Source: Pseudomonadota bacterium (GTDB taxonomy: Bacteria; Pseudomonadota; Alphaproteobacteria; Rhodobacterales; Rhodobacteraceae). Taken from it: 64,000 nucleotides of DNA. The stretch is from the NCBI GenBank assembly GCA_020161615.1, contig JAIUPD010000007.1, positions 1 to 64,000 on the forward strand, read 5' to 3'. Below the pieces are notes generated by a model. That model was not told the origin of the DNA, did not search any database, and saw only the letters and a program-made list of their open reading frames with translations. A program made the position numbers and the translations under genes. Below are positions 1 to 10,524 of the stretch, piece after piece (positions within the stretch are counted from its first letter, which is position 1; each line of letters opens with the position of its first letter).

Positions 1-114
1 ATCGCCGAAGTATTTCGTGATCGCCGCGGTCAGCGTGGTCTTGCCGTGGTCAACGTGGCCGATCGTGCCGATGTTGACATGCGGTTTCGTCCGTTCAAAC
101 TTTGCCTTCGCCAT
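1..114 (-). CDS. tuf: Elongation factor Tu, N-terminal 38 residues (partial)
   Basis: EF-Tu delivers aminoacyl-tRNA to the ribosome as a GTP complex. Only the first 38 codons lie in the window; the rest runs off the left edge. The translation starts [20 protein letters not shown] and continues into the G1 P-loop GHVDHGKT, which is diagnostic for EF-Tu. A GAGGAG ribosome binding site sits at a normal distance upstream of the ATG. The next gene upstream on this strand encodes a lipoprotein rather than fusA, so this copy is not in the usual str operon and probably has its own promoter in the 220 bp upstream. Confidence 0.97.
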   Translation of the reverse strand, partial: MAKAKFERTKPHVNIGTIGHVDHGKTTLTAAITKYFGD

Positions 115-336
115 GATGGCTTCTCCTCGAGTCTAGGTCGGCTCGGCGGGGGGACCCCGCCCGTTCAGGTGTCGATCGCGGCGGGGAATACCCCGCGTTT
201 CGGCGGGCCGCGTCGCGCGCGTCCTACTGGCCGAAACCGGAAAAATCAAGCGGGTTGGGACATTTCGCGCCCAGATTCCGCCCGCCGCGCGCCGCCCCGC
301 GCCTGTGCGGTCGGGCGCAGCCGGGGCGACGTCGCG

Positions 337-1029
337 TCAGCGCCGCCCGCAGGTCGCGGTCGCGCCCGTCCCGGCCCCGGTTGCGGCGGTCGCGCCGGGG
401 GCGGTCGGGGCCGCGGCAGGCGTCGGCGCGGCGGGCGGGGTGGGGCCGGTCGTTTCGCGCGTTTCGGGCAGATCCTCGGGATGGGTGAACCATTCGGGAT
501 GCTCGGCCAGCCAGGTCTCGATCCTCAGCGCCGCGTTCTGCGACAGCATGGTCATCTGCTCTTCGGCGCTCATGGTCAGGCCCGAGCCGACGATGGCCGA
601 GCCGCCGGCGCTTTCCAGCACGGTGAATTGCTGGGGCTCTTCGTTCAGCGGCCGTCCCAGCGCATCGTCCCAGACATTGGCCGAGACGATCAGCGCCGAG
701 CGCGGCGAGGCGACCAGCGGGATCCCCGGCACCGCCAGCACATAGGCATCGAGATGCAGCGCCAGGTGATAGAGGCGGCTGCCCTCGTAGCGGCTGAAGC
801 GGCGGTCGATCTCGTCGCGGATCCGGTCGGCGAATTCCTCGACATCGGCCTCGCGCGAGAGGGGGCCCTGCACCGCGTCATTGGTGGTGACGATGTTGTA
901 GCACAGCCGGAAATCGCCCAGTTCCGGGCGCATCGCGCCGACGTCCTCGCCGCTGGCCGAACAGCCGGCGATCAGCGCCGCCAGGCCCAGCGGGGCCAGG
1001 GTTTTCGTCAGGATGCGCGCAAATGCCAT
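337..1029 (-). CDS. Putative lipoprotein, conserved hypothetical
   Basis: The 230-residue product begins with a short basic stretch, a hydrophobic segment and a lipobox-like LIAGC, so Cys22 is the likely lipidated residue and the protein is probably anchored in the periplasm or outer membrane. I chose the start MAFARIL over an upstream ATG eight codons earlier because it gives a compact lipoprotein signal. The middle (about 25–190) looks like one folded domain of unknown family. The last 40 residues are low-complexity Pro/Ala/Thr/Gly. It is transcribed toward tuf. I recognise no catalytic motif and assign no function. Confidence 0.8.
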   Translation of the reverse strand: MAFARILTKTLAPLGLAALIAGCSASGEDVGAMRPELGDFRLCYNIVTTNDAVQGPLSREADVEEFADRIRDEIDRRFSRYEGSRLYHLALHLDAYVLAVPGIPLVASPRSALIVSANVWDDALGRPLNEEPQQFTVLESAGGSAIVGSGLTMSAEEQMTMLSQNAALRIETWLAEHPEWFTHPEDLPETRETTGPTPPAAPTPAAAPTAPGATAATGAGTGATATCGRR

Positions 1030-1108
1030 GGGGATCCCTTTCCTCGTCGGCAAAGGCTTAGCGGATCAAGGGTTTCATGGCAACGCCGGGGGCCATGCCC
1101 CCGGGCCG

Positions 1109-3421
<2,313 letters not shown>

Positions 3422-3488
3422 GGATCGGGTTTACCGCAGTCGCACGGCGGGGGAAATCGCGAATGACACGACGCCCGCTCCCCGTGTC

Positions 3489-3650
3489 ATCTTTGTTCTC
3501 CAAATATCCTCGGGAGGATTTTCAAGGAGGGTGGAAAACCCTCCTTGAAGCAGGGGGTGCGGGGGGCGGCAGCCCCCCGCCCTTTGCGTTCTCTGGGGGC
3601 GGTCGCACCCCGGTTCCGGTCGCCCGAGGGACCCGAGGGCGAAACCCCTC
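3489..3650 (-). repeat. Composite 3'-end repeat, copy 1 (downstream of hrpB)
   Basis: Read on the minus strand from the hrpB stop there are four modules. First is a GGTTTCGCCCTCG-type sequence (3621–3650). Next is a GC hairpin with six-G and six-C arms (3561–3579), then a 12-bp perfect stem, TTCAAGGAGGGT with its complement (3521–3549). Last is a CCGAGGATATTTGG block running into CAAAGAT (3489–3516). The same ordered modules recur elsewhere in the window after stop codons. It may act as a terminator or mRNA 3'-end structure. Confidence 0.8.
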
Positions 3651-3651
3651 C

Positions 3652-6096
3652 CTACTTCCGCGGCTTCGCCCGTAGCGTCGGATCCGCCTCGCGCGGGTTC
3701 TCGGGCCAGGGGTGGCGCGGGTATTGCCCCCGCATGTCCTTCCTCACATCGGCATAGGAACTGTCCCAGAACCCCGGCAGATCGGTCGTCACCTGCACCG
3801 GCCGCTGCCCGGGGCTGAGCAGTGTCACCTTCAGGGGCAATCGCTTCGGCCCGATCGCCGGATGCTCGGTCACCCCGAACATCTCCTGCAAACGCACGGC
3901 GATCTCGGGCTGGCCGCCGGAGTAATCAATCGGCACCTTGCGATCCAGCGGTGTCACGAAATGCGCGGGCGCCAGCCGGTCCAGTCGCTGTTGCTGCTCC
4001 CAGTCCAGCGCCGCCCTCAGCGCCTCGGTCAGGTCCAGCGCCTTCAGATCCTCGCTGTTCCGCACCTTGGTCAGGAAGGGCAGCAGGATCTCCTCGCCCC
4101 GCGCCAGGATTCCGGCATCCGACAGGTCCGGCAGATCCTCGCCCTCGGCCCGCAGCAATTCGACCCGCGCCTGCAGGCGCCGCGCGGCGGGCGACATCGC
4201 ACCCAGCCCCAGCGCCCTCAGCCCCTCCAGCGCGGCAAGCGCCCTTGCCTCGGGCGGCGCGTCCCAATGCCGCTCGGCCAGCACCAGCGCCCCCAGCCGC
4301 TCGCGCGAGCGCGCCAGAACCCGCCCTTCGCGCACCGACCATTCGCAGAAATCCTGCCAGCGGATCTGCTCGGGAAACAGCGCCCTCAGCGCGGATTCCG
4401 AGATCGGCAAGGCCTGCCGGATGCGGGCCTCGCGCGGATCGCCATCCAGATCGGTCGCCACGATCAGCCGGGTCTGCGCCAGCGGGTCGGCCGGATCGAA
4501 GACCGCGCCCTTGCCGCCCGACAGCAGATAGCGCGGCGCCTCGCCCTTGCGCCGCAGGCCGATGCGGTCGGGATAGGCCAGCGCCGCCATCTCGGCCGGG
4601 TCCAGCCCCCGATCCTCGGGCGCCATCCGGGCGAGCCGCGTCGCCTCGGCCCGGATCCGCTCCAGCGCCTCGCGCCTGAGCGGATAGGAATGATCCCGCT
4701 GAAAGCCCCGCGGGTCGGCGATGGCCTTCAGCCGCAGGGCCAGATCGGCCGGCGCCCCCTGCAAGGGGTCGCGGTCTGCGATCAGCGCGGCCAGCGGTGC
4801 CGCGCCCTTGCCCGCGCTGAGCAGCATATGCGCCAGTCGCGGATGCAGCGGCAGCGCCGCCATGGCCCGCCCGTGGTCCGTGATCCGTCCGGCCCCGTCC
4901 AGCGCGCCCAGCTCCTGCAACAGAAGCCGCGCCTCGGCCATCGCCCCGGCGGGCGGCGGGGTCAGGAAGGCCAGATCCGCCGACCCCCAGAGGGCCAACT
5001 CCAGCGCCAGCCCGGTCAGATCGGCCGTCTCGATCTCGGGCGGGGCGAAGGCTTGCAGCGCGCCCTCCTGCCCCCGGGTCCAGAGCCGGTAGCAGATACC
5101 TTCCGCGACCCGCCCGCCCCGGCCCCGCCGCTGCTCGGCCTCGGCGAGGCTGACGCGTTCCGTCACCAGCCGCGCCATGCCCGAATTGGGATCGAAGCGC
5201 GCGCGCCGCGCCTGCCCCGCATCGACCACAACCCGAATGTCGGGAATGGTCAGCGAGGTCTCGGCAATCGCCGTGGCCAGCACCAGCTTCCGACCCGAGG
5301 CCAGCGGCGCCAGCGCCGCCCGCTGAAGCGCGAAATCCATCGCGCCATAGAGCGGCTGCAAGGCGACCTCCGGGCCAAGCCGCGGCGCCAGCAACGCCGC
5401 CACCCGCCGGATCTCGCCCTCGCCCGGCAGGAAGACCAGGACCCCGCCCTCGGTTTCGCTCAGCGCTTTCAGCACCAGATCCGCCACCGCCTCCGGCAGG
5501 CGTGCCTTCGGCGGGAGCGGCGCGTCGAGCCAGCGGGTTTCCACCGGAAAGGCCCGCCCATCGGCCGTGAGCAGCGGCGCGCCTCCCAGCAGCGCCGCCA
5601 CCGGCGCCGCGTCCAGCGTCGCCGACATGACCACCAGCCGCAGATCCTCGCGCAGCGCGCCCCGCGATTCGAGGGTCAGCGCGAGGCCCAGATCGGCATT
5701 GAGGCTGCGCTCGTGAAATTCGTCGAAGATCACCGCGCCGATCCCCGCGAGCGAGGGGTCGGATTGCAGCATCCGGGTCAGGATCCCCTCGGTCACCACT
5801 TCGATCCGCGTGGCTTTCGAGACCTTCGCCTCGCCCCGGATCCGGTAGCCGACGCGCTGGCCCACCGGCTCGCCAAGCGTCTCGGCCAGCCGCTCGGCCG
5901 CGGCCCGCGCCGCCAGCCGCCGGGGTTCCAGCATGACGATCCGCCCCTCGGTGCCGTCGAGGAGCGCCAAAGGCACCCGCGTCGTCTTCCCCGCCCCGGG
6001 CGGTGCCTGCAACACCGCCATGCCCTGCGCCGCCAGCGCCGCGACCAGACCGGGCAAGAGGGGATCAATGGGCAGGGGCGGACCGGGAAAGCGCAT
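3652..6096 (-). CDS. hrpB: ATP-dependent RNA helicase HrpB
   Basis: This is an 814-residue DEAH-box (DExH) helicase of the HrpB family; the cellular role is poorly defined. Visible motifs are Walker [11 protein letters not shown] at about 31–40, the DEFHERS motif II, SATLD motif III, a QRRGRGGR motif VI, and the C-terminal HrpB-specific region ending in the [15 protein letters not shown] segment found in HrpB proteins. The frame is open 53 codons further upstream, but that part reads through GC-rich repeat sequence, so the start is set at MRFPGPPLP. It is divergent from aroC. Confidence 0.94.
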   Translation of the reverse strand: MRFPGPPLPIDPLLPGLVAALAAQGMAVLQAPPGAGKTTRVPLALLDGTEGRIVMLEPRRLAARAAAERLAETLGEPVGQRVGYRIRGEAKVSKATRIEVVTEGILTRMLQSDPSLAGIGAVIFDEFHERSLNADLGLALTLESRGALREDLRLVVMSATLDAAPVAALLGGAPLLTADGRAFPVETRWLDAPLPPKARLPEAVADLVLKALSETEGGVLVFLPGEGEIRRVAALLAPRLGPEVALQPLYGAMDFALQRAALAPLASGRKLVLATAIAETSLTIPDIRVVVDAGQARRARFDPNSGMARLVTERVSLAEAEQRRGRGGRVAEGICYRLWTRGQEGALQAFAPPEIETADLTGLALELALWGSADLAFLTPPPAGAMAEARLLLQELGALDGAGRITDHGRAMAALPLHPRLAHMLLSAGKGAAPLAALIADRDPLQGAPADLALRLKAIADPRGFQRDHSYPLRREALERIRAEATRLARMAPEDRGLDPAEMAALAYPDRIGLRRKGEAPRYLLSGGKGAVFDPADPLAQTRLIVATDLDGDPREARIRQALPISESALRALFPEQIRWQDFCEWSVREGRVLARSRERLGALVLAERHWDAPPEARALAALEGLRALGLGAMSPAARRLQARVELLRAEGEDLPDLSDAGILARGEEILLPFLTKVRNSEDLKALDLTEALRAALDWEQQQRLDRLAPAHFVTPLDRKVPIDYSGGQPEIAVRLQEMFGVTEHPAIGPKRLPLKVTLLSPGQRPVQVTTDLPGFWDSSYADVRKDMRGQYPRHPWPENPREADPTLRAKPRK

Positions 6097-6133
6097 GGCC
6101 TGGTTATGCGCAGGGTGGCGGGCGAAGGGAAGA

Positions 6134-6184
6134 GGCGGCGGGGCGCAGCCTCCCACCCGCCCACCCCGGCTGCGCCCCGCCGCC
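6134..6184. repeat. Long perfect inverted repeat upstream of hrpB
   Basis: Arms GGCGGCGGGGCGCAGCC (6134–6150) and its exact complement (6168–6184) are 17 bp each and flank a 17-nt spacer. It lies just 5' of hrpB in the 315-bp divergent region to aroC. It would form a very stable hairpin in RNA of either strand. There is no T-run on the minus-strand side. Confidence 0.7.
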
Positions 6185-6200
6185 GGAACCGTCGCGCCCG

Positions 6201-6260
6201 TGGCTGGCCCCGGGGGCCGTCTGCCCCCGGACCCCCGAGGATATTTGAGGCGCAAAGAAG
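6201..6260 (+). repeat. Composite repeat, copy 2a (hrpB–aroC region, left partner)
   Basis: A GC hairpin (CCGGGGGC and GCCCCCGG arms) is followed by ACCCCCGAGGATATTTGAGG and CGCAAAGAAG. This is the distal end of the composite element in plus orientation. Unusually it is not downstream of a gene: the flanking genes hrpB and aroC diverge. It faces copy 2b across about 21 bp. Confidence 0.75.
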
Positions 6261-6281
6261 CGCGGTTAGGGATCCGTTCAC

Positions 6282-6338
6282 CTTTATCTTTGCGCGGAAA
6301 ATATCCCGGGGGGTCCGGGGGGCTGGCCCCCCGGGGTT
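6282..6338 (-). repeat. Composite repeat, copy 2b (hrpB–aroC region, right partner)
   Basis: This is the mirror partner of copy 2a. It reads TTATCTTTGCGC, then AAATATCCCGGGGGG, then a GGGGGGCTGGCCCCCC hairpin. The pair makes a symmetric unit in which the ATATTT–CAAAGA ends face each other; the same geometry occurs at 56404–56668 between convergent genes. It lies in the leader of aroC, 74 bp from its start. Confidence 0.75.
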
Positions 6339-6411
6339 CCCACAGGCGCCCACTTCACCCTTGAGCGCCGCCCCCCCGCCGGTTAGACGAAACCGACCTG
6401 AGGGAGCCGCC

Positions 6412-7515
6412 ATGTCGTTCAACACTTTCGGCCATCTGTTCCGCGTCACCACCTGGGGCGAATCGCACGGGCCGGCGCTCGGCGCCACCGTCGACGGCTG
6501 CCCGCCCGGCATCCCCCTGACCGAGGCCGACCTCCAGCCCTGGCTGGACCGCCGCAAGCCCGGCCAGAACCGCTTCACCACCCAGCGGCGCGAGGCCGAT
6601 GAGGTCGAGATCCTCTCGGGCGTCTACGAGGGCCAGACCACCGGCACGCCGATCCAGCTGATGATCCGCAACACCGACCAGCGGTCCAAGGATTACGGCG
6701 AGATCGCCCGGACCTTCCGCCCCGGCCATGCCGACATCACCTATTGGCAGAAATACGGTATCCGCGATCCGCGCGGGGGCGGGCGTTCCTCGGCCCGCGA
6801 GACGGCGGCGCGGGTGGCGGCCGGGGGCGTCGCGCGGCAGGTGCTGGCCACGCTGGTGCCGGGGCTCGCGATCACCGGCTACATGGTGCAGATGGGCCCC
6901 CGCGCCATCGACCGCGCCCGGTTCGACCCTTCGGCCATCGACGCCAACCCTTTCTGGTGCCCCGATGCCGAAACCGCCGAGCGCTGGGCCGATGACCTCG
7001 ATGCGCTCCGCAAGACCGGCAACTCGGTCGGCGCCGTGGTCGAGGTTATGGCCTCGGGCCTGCCCGCCGGGATCGGCGCGCCGCTCTATGCCAAGCTCGA
7101 CAGCGAACTCGCCGCCGCCATGATGAGCATCAACGCCGTGAAAGGTGTCGAGATCGGCGCCGGCATGGGCGCCGCTGCGCTGACCGGGGTAGAGAATGCC
7201 GACGAGATCCGCATGGGCGACAATGGCCCGGTCTATGGCTCGAACCACGCGGGCGGGATCCTCGGCGGCATCTCCACCGGCCAGGACGTGGTGGTGCGCT
7301 TTGCCGTCAAGCCCACCTCCTCGATCCTCACGCCCCGGCAGTCCGTCACCCTGGATGGCCAACCCGCCGAGGTGGTGACCAAGGGCCGCCACGACCCCTG
7401 CGTCGGCATCCGCGCCGTGCCGGTGGGCGAGGCGATGATGGCGCTGGTGCTGCTGGACCAGCTGCTGCTGCACCGCGCCCAGGTGGGCGAGGGACCGCGC
7501 GGGCGCATCGGATGA
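6412..7515 (+). CDS. aroC: Chorismate synthase
   Basis: AroC converts 5-enolpyruvylshikimate 3-phosphate to chorismate, the last shikimate step, using reduced FMN. The 367-residue length is normal for the family. Visible signatures are the N-terminal [12 protein letters not shown], the GKTRFTTQR-like region, [14 protein letters not shown], and the C-terminal [27 protein letters not shown] ribosome binding site precedes the ATG. The stop overlaps the start of the next gene (ATGA), suggesting translational coupling. Confidence 0.97.
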   Translation: MSFNTFGHLFRVTTWGESHGPALGATVDGCPPGIPLTEADLQPWLDRRKPGQNRFTTQRREADEVEILSGVYEGQTTGTPIQLMIRNTDQRSKDYGEIARTFRPGHADITYWQKYGIRDPRGGGRSSARETAARVAAGGVARQVLATLVPGLAITGYMVQMGPRAIDRARFDPSAIDANPFWCPDAETAERWADDLDALRKTGNSVGAVVEVMASGLPAGIGAPLYAKLDSELAAAMMSINAVKGVEIGAGMGAAALTGVENADEIRMGDNGPVYGSNHAGGILGGISTGQDVVVRFAVKPTSSILTPRQSVTLDGQPAEVVTKGRHDPCVGIRAVPVGEAMMALVLLDQLLLHRAQVGEGPRGRIG

Positions 7516-8309
7516 GCGCGGTCGAGGAGGTCCGGGACACCGTCACCGCCTTTCCCGCCCGGGCCATGGCGGCAAGCCTGAATCGGGCCGAGCCCTTCCA
7601 TGACGCCACCCCGCTGCCGCCCCTCTGGCACTGGTTCCACGCGCTGAAGCTCTATCCCTTGGCCGAGGCCGGGGTGGATGGCCATCAGGCGCTGGGGCAT
7701 TTCCTGCCCGATCTCGGCCTGCCGCGCCGCATGTGGGCCGGGGGGCGCTTCACCTTCCACCGCCCGCTGGAAGTGGGCGCCGAGGTTGTGCGCCGCTCGC
7801 AGGTCAGCAAGGTCGAACAGAAGGAGGGGCGCTCGGGCCCCATCGCCTTCGTCACGGTCGCCCATCGCTGGAGCGATGTCGCCGGCCTCCTGATCGACGA
7901 GGAACAGGACATCGTCTATCGCCGCGCCGATGCCCCGCCCGGTGCCACGCAGCCCGCGCCGGAGGGCGAGACGCTGAGTCGGACCATGAGCGCGGGGCCT
8001 GTCCTTCTTTTCCGCTACTCGGCGCTCACCTTCAACGGCCACCGCATCCATTACGACCGCGACTTCTGCGCCGTCGAGGGCTACGACGGGCTGGTGGTTC
8101 ATGGCCCGCTGCTGGCCACCCTGCTCATCGACCTGCTGCGCATCGAAGGCGGGCGCCTGCCAAAGACCCTCGCCTTCCGCGCCATGGCTCCAGTCACCGC
8201 CGATACTCCCTTCGCCCTCTGCGCCCGGATCGAGGGGGACAGCGCCCGGCTCTGGGTCCGCCGCCAGGACGGCATCCAGGCGATGGACGCCACCGCCACC
8301 CTGACCTGA
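7512..8309 (+). CDS. HTD2/MaoC-like dehydratase-family protein (hot-dog fold)
   Basis: The 265-residue product overlaps aroC by four bases. It resembles the FAS1-like/HTD2 dehydratases, which include mesaconyl-C4-CoA hydratase. An N-terminal hot-dog half carries the [13 protein letters not shown] segment, with the adjoining [18 protein letters not shown] strand region. A C-terminal half has [18 protein letters not shown] and [10 protein letters not shown], the typical acyl-CoA hydratase substrate loop and hydration motif. The substrate cannot be told from sequence. The link with aroC looks positional rather than metabolic. Confidence 0.8.
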   Translation: MSAVEEVRDTVTAFPARAMAASLNRAEPFHDATPLPPLWHWFHALKLYPLAEAGVDGHQALGHFLPDLGLPRRMWAGGRFTFHRPLEVGAEVVRRSQVSKVEQKEGRSGPIAFVTVAHRWSDVAGLLIDEEQDIVYRRADAPPGATQPAPEGETLSRTMSAGPVLLFRYSALTFNGHRIHYDRDFCAVEGYDGLVVHGPLLATLLIDLLRIEGGRLPKTLAFRAMAPVTADTPFALCARIEGDSARLWVRRQDGIQAMDATATLT

Positions 8310-8310
8310 G

Positions 8311-8474
8311 CCTTTCTTTGCGCTGAAAATATCCTCGGGGGTTTCCAAAGGGGGTGGGGGGGTTTCCAAAGGGGGTGGGGGGGTTTCCAAAGGGGGTGGA
8401 AAACCCCCTTTGGCGGGGGGTACGGGGGGCGGCGCCCCCCGTTGGGTCGTCCGAGGGACGAGGGCGAAACCCCT
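8311..8474 (-). repeat. Composite 3'-end repeat, copy 3 (downstream of the GNAT gene)
   Basis: On the minus strand it directly follows the GNAT stop: GAGGGGTTTCGCCCTCG, a GGGGGGCGCCGCCCCCC hairpin, a CCAAAGGGGG hairpin and CCCCGAGGATATTTTCAGCG with CAAAGAAAGG. It lies between convergent genes and could serve both. The second hairpin arm has been expanded into a tandem array (8341–8403). Confidence 0.8.
8341..8403 (+). repeat. Three tandem copies of a 21-bp unit
   Basis: The unit GTTTCCAAAGGGGGTGGGGG (plus one G) starts at 8341, 8362 and 8383, giving a strict 21-bp period. The last copy ends GTGGAAAA and pairs with the CCCCCTTTGG that follows. It looks like slippage or duplication of one arm of the composite repeat. 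It is not a CRISPR, because there are no spacers. Confidence 0.85.
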
Positions 8475-8915
8475 CTACAGCGCCTTGACGAAGAACACCC
8501 GGTCGAAGCCCTGATCCAGCCGCCGGTCGACCTGCCGGTATCCCAGATGGGGATAGAGCGTCAGGTTCCCCGCCATCGCCGCATTGGTATAAAGGCGGAT
8601 CTCGCCCAGGCCGCGCGCGCGGCCCTCTTCCTCGGCGGCGCCGATCAGCACCCGCCCCAGGCCCCGGCCCGTTGCCGCAGGATGAACCGCCACGGCATCG
8701 AGATAGAGGTGATCGCCTTTCGGCCAGAAGGTCACGAAGCCCAGCACCGCGCCAGCCTCCTCGGCCACCCGGGCAAAGCCCTGCGCCACCAGGGCGGCAT
8801 AATCGGCATCCATCGGCGCGGGACGGCGGCCGATCAGCGGCACATAGCGGGCATAGGCGGCCTCGGCGCAGGCGCGAATCGCGGCAAGGTCGTCGGGGGT
8901 GGCGGGGCGGATCAT
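8475..8915 (-). CDS. GNAT-family N-acetyltransferase
   Basis: A 146-residue single-domain GNAT protein. It has the opening MIRPATPDDLAAIRACAEAA, the strand-4/acetyl-CoA motif LDAVAVHPAATGRGLGRVLI, and a C-terminal LYPHLGYRQV segment, which is the usual GNAT beta-bulge and final strands. I took the start at MIRPATP, not nine codons upstream, because it matches the family's usual first strand. Substrate is unknown. It is convergent with the upstream dehydratase-like gene. Confidence 0.88.
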   Translation of the reverse strand: MIRPATPDDLAAIRACAEAAYARYVPLIGRRPAPMDADYAALVAQGFARVAEEAGAVLGFVTFWPKGDHLYLDAVAVHPAATGRGLGRVLIGAAEEEGRARGLGEIRLYTNAAMAGNLTLYPHLGYRQVDRRLDQGFDRVFFVKAL

Positions 8916-8942
8916 GGCATCAGTGAAGCGCGGCGGCGCCAA

Positions 8943-8970
8943 AAGGAAAAGCCCCGCGAAGGCGGGGCCG
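8943..8970 (-). terminator. Rho-independent terminator of rpmB
   Basis: On the minus strand a GCCCCGCC stem with TTC loop pairs with GCGGGGC and is followed by TTTTCCTTTT. It lies 27 bp past the rpmB stop. Confidence 0.85.
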
Positions 8971-8996
8971 TCCGATACAGCGTAGCTGGCCTGAGA

Positions 8997-9278
8997 TCAG
9001 GCAGCGGCCTTGGCGATTTCCTTCTTGATCGCCAGCGCGCGATCCGAAAGCTCCACATCCTTCGCCTTGGCGAGGAAGGCGTCGAGGCCACCGCGGTGGT
9101 CGACCGAGCGCAGCGCCGAGGCGGTGATGCGCAGTTTGTAGGCCTTGCCCAGGGTCTCGGACGCCAGGGTCACATCGACCAGGTTCGGCAGGAAGCGCCG
9201 CTTGGTCTTATTGTTGGCGTGGCTCACGTTGTTGCCCGACATCGGGCCCTTACCGGTCAGTTCGCAGCGGCGCGACAT
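8997..9278 (-). CDS. rpmB: 50S ribosomal protein L28
   Basis: A 93-residue L28 homologue, part of the large ribosomal subunit. The N-terminus [20 protein letters not shown] followed by [13 protein letters not shown] is diagnostic. The start at MSRRCELTG is chosen over an upstream in-frame ATG because L28 always begins here. It stands alone with its own terminator downstream. The C-terminal extension (about 15 residues, Ala/Lys-rich) is usual for alphaproteobacterial L28. Confidence 0.97.
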   Translation of the reverse strand: MSRRCELTGKGPMSGNNVSHANNKTKRRFLPNLVDVTLASETLGKAYKLRITASALRSVDHRGGLDAFLAKAKDVELSDRALAIKKEIAKAAA

Positions 9279-9382
9279 GGTGTCATCCTCGTCTCTGTCA
9301 GGCAGGCGCCGGTCCTGCAACCGGGGCTCCGTCAATCACAAAGGGCGCCGCCACGGCAGCACCCGAAATCTCGTTCGGCCTC

Positions 9383-10387
9383 TTAGGCGGATTCCCGGGG
9401 CGCGTCAAGGGCCGCAGCGCCGCCCGCCAGCGCGGAAACCATCGACCGGGCCGCGGCGCCCGGCGCGACCTCGCCCCGGGCCACGCTGTCGGCCAGCGCC
9501 GCCATGCGGGTCCGGGCCGCCGGCGTCTCCAGCACGGCCAGCAATGCCTGTTTCACTTCCTCGGCGAACCAGTGGCGGGCCTGGGCGGCGCGGCGCGCGT
9601 CCCAATGGCCCTTCTCGCGCCGCCACGCGGCCAGAGCGCGGATTTCGCCCCAGACGGCCGCCAGCCCATCCTCGTGCAGGGCCGAGGCGGTCATCGCCTT
9701 GGGGAAGCCCGGCGCGTCCTGCGGCCTTGCGCGCAGCAGCCGCAGCGCGCCGGCGTAATCGGCGCAGGTGCGGGTGGCGGTCGATTTCAGCTCGCCATCG
9801 GCCTTGTTGACCACGATGAGGTCCGCGGCCTCCATGATGCCGCGCTTCACGCCCTGCAATTCGTCGCCCCCCGCGGGGGCCAGCAGCAGGACGAAGATGT
9901 CCGAGAGTTCCGCCACCACGGTTTCCGATTGGCCGACGCCCACCGTCTCGATCAGCACCACGTCAAAGCCTGCCGCTTCGCACAGCGCCACCGCCTCGCG
10001 CGTGCGCCGGGCGACGCCGCCCAGATGCGACTGGCTGGGCGAAGGGCGGATGAAGGCGTTCGGGTGCCGCGAGAGCCGCTCCATCCGCGTCTTGTCGCCC
10101 AGAATCGAGCCGCCGGTGCGCGCCGAGGAGGGGTCGACCGCCAGCACGGCGATCTTCAGCCCCTGATCGGCCAGCATCAGGCCGAAGGATTCGATGAAGG
10201 TGGATTTGCCGACGCCCGGCGTGCCGGACAGGCCGATTCGCAGCGCCTGCCGCCCGTGGCCGGCCAGATCGGCCAGCAGGGCCTGCGCCGCCTCCCGATG
10301 GTCCGCACGGGTCGATTCGACCAGCGTGATCGCCCGGGCCAGCGCCCGGCGGTCGGCGGTGAGGAGGCTTTCGGCAAGATCGGTCAT
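9383..10387 (-). CDS. meaB: Methylmalonyl-CoA mutase-associated GTPase MeaB
   Basis: MeaB is a G3E-family GTPase that protects and reloads B12-dependent acyl-CoA mutases. The 334-residue product shows the P-loop GLSGTPGVGKST at about 52–63, a switch region with [18 protein letters not shown], the ETVGVGQSE motif and NKADGE as the base-specificity motif. The start MTDLAES is chosen over an upstream ATG. No mutase gene is adjacent; in this group MeaB serves methylmalonyl- and ethylmalonyl-CoA mutases encoded elsewhere. Confidence 0.95.
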   Translation of the reverse strand: MTDLAESLLTADRRALARAITLVESTRADHREAAQALLADLAGHGRQALRIGLSGTPGVGKSTFIESFGLMLADQGLKIAVLAVDPSSARTGGSILGDKTRMERLSRHPNAFIRPSPSQSHLGGVARRTREAVALCEAAGFDVVLIETVGVGQSETVVAELSDIFVLLLAPAGGDELQGVKRGIMEAADLIVVNKADGELKSTATRTCADYAGALRLLRARPQDAPGFPKAMTASALHEDGLAAVWGEIRALAAWRREKGHWDARRAAQARHWFAEEVKQALLAVLETPAARTRMAALADSVARGEVAPGAAARSMVSALAGGAAALDAPRESA

Positions 10388-10479
10388 CGGCGGGCTTCTC
10401 TGACGGCAACGCCCCCTCATGCCCGCCGGGGCGCCGCAAGTCCAGTCCGGAGGCCCGCATCGCCGGGTCCCGAATGGCG

Positions 10480-10504
10480 AAAGGGGCCCGCGAAGGGCCC
10501 CTTT
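10480..10504 (-). terminator. Hairpin downstream of the 379-aa LCCL protein gene
   Basis: Perfect 10-bp arms AAAGGGGCCC and GGGCCCCTTT flank a 5-nt loop, 20 bp past the stop. The T-run is only three bases, so this may be a weak or Rho-assisted terminator. Confidence 0.6.
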
Positions 10505-10524
10505 CCCTCATCTCGACGCGTGGC

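Noticed and set aside
8341..8403. Possible CRISPR array
   Set aside because: The 21-bp units are contiguous with no spacers, and there are no cas genes.
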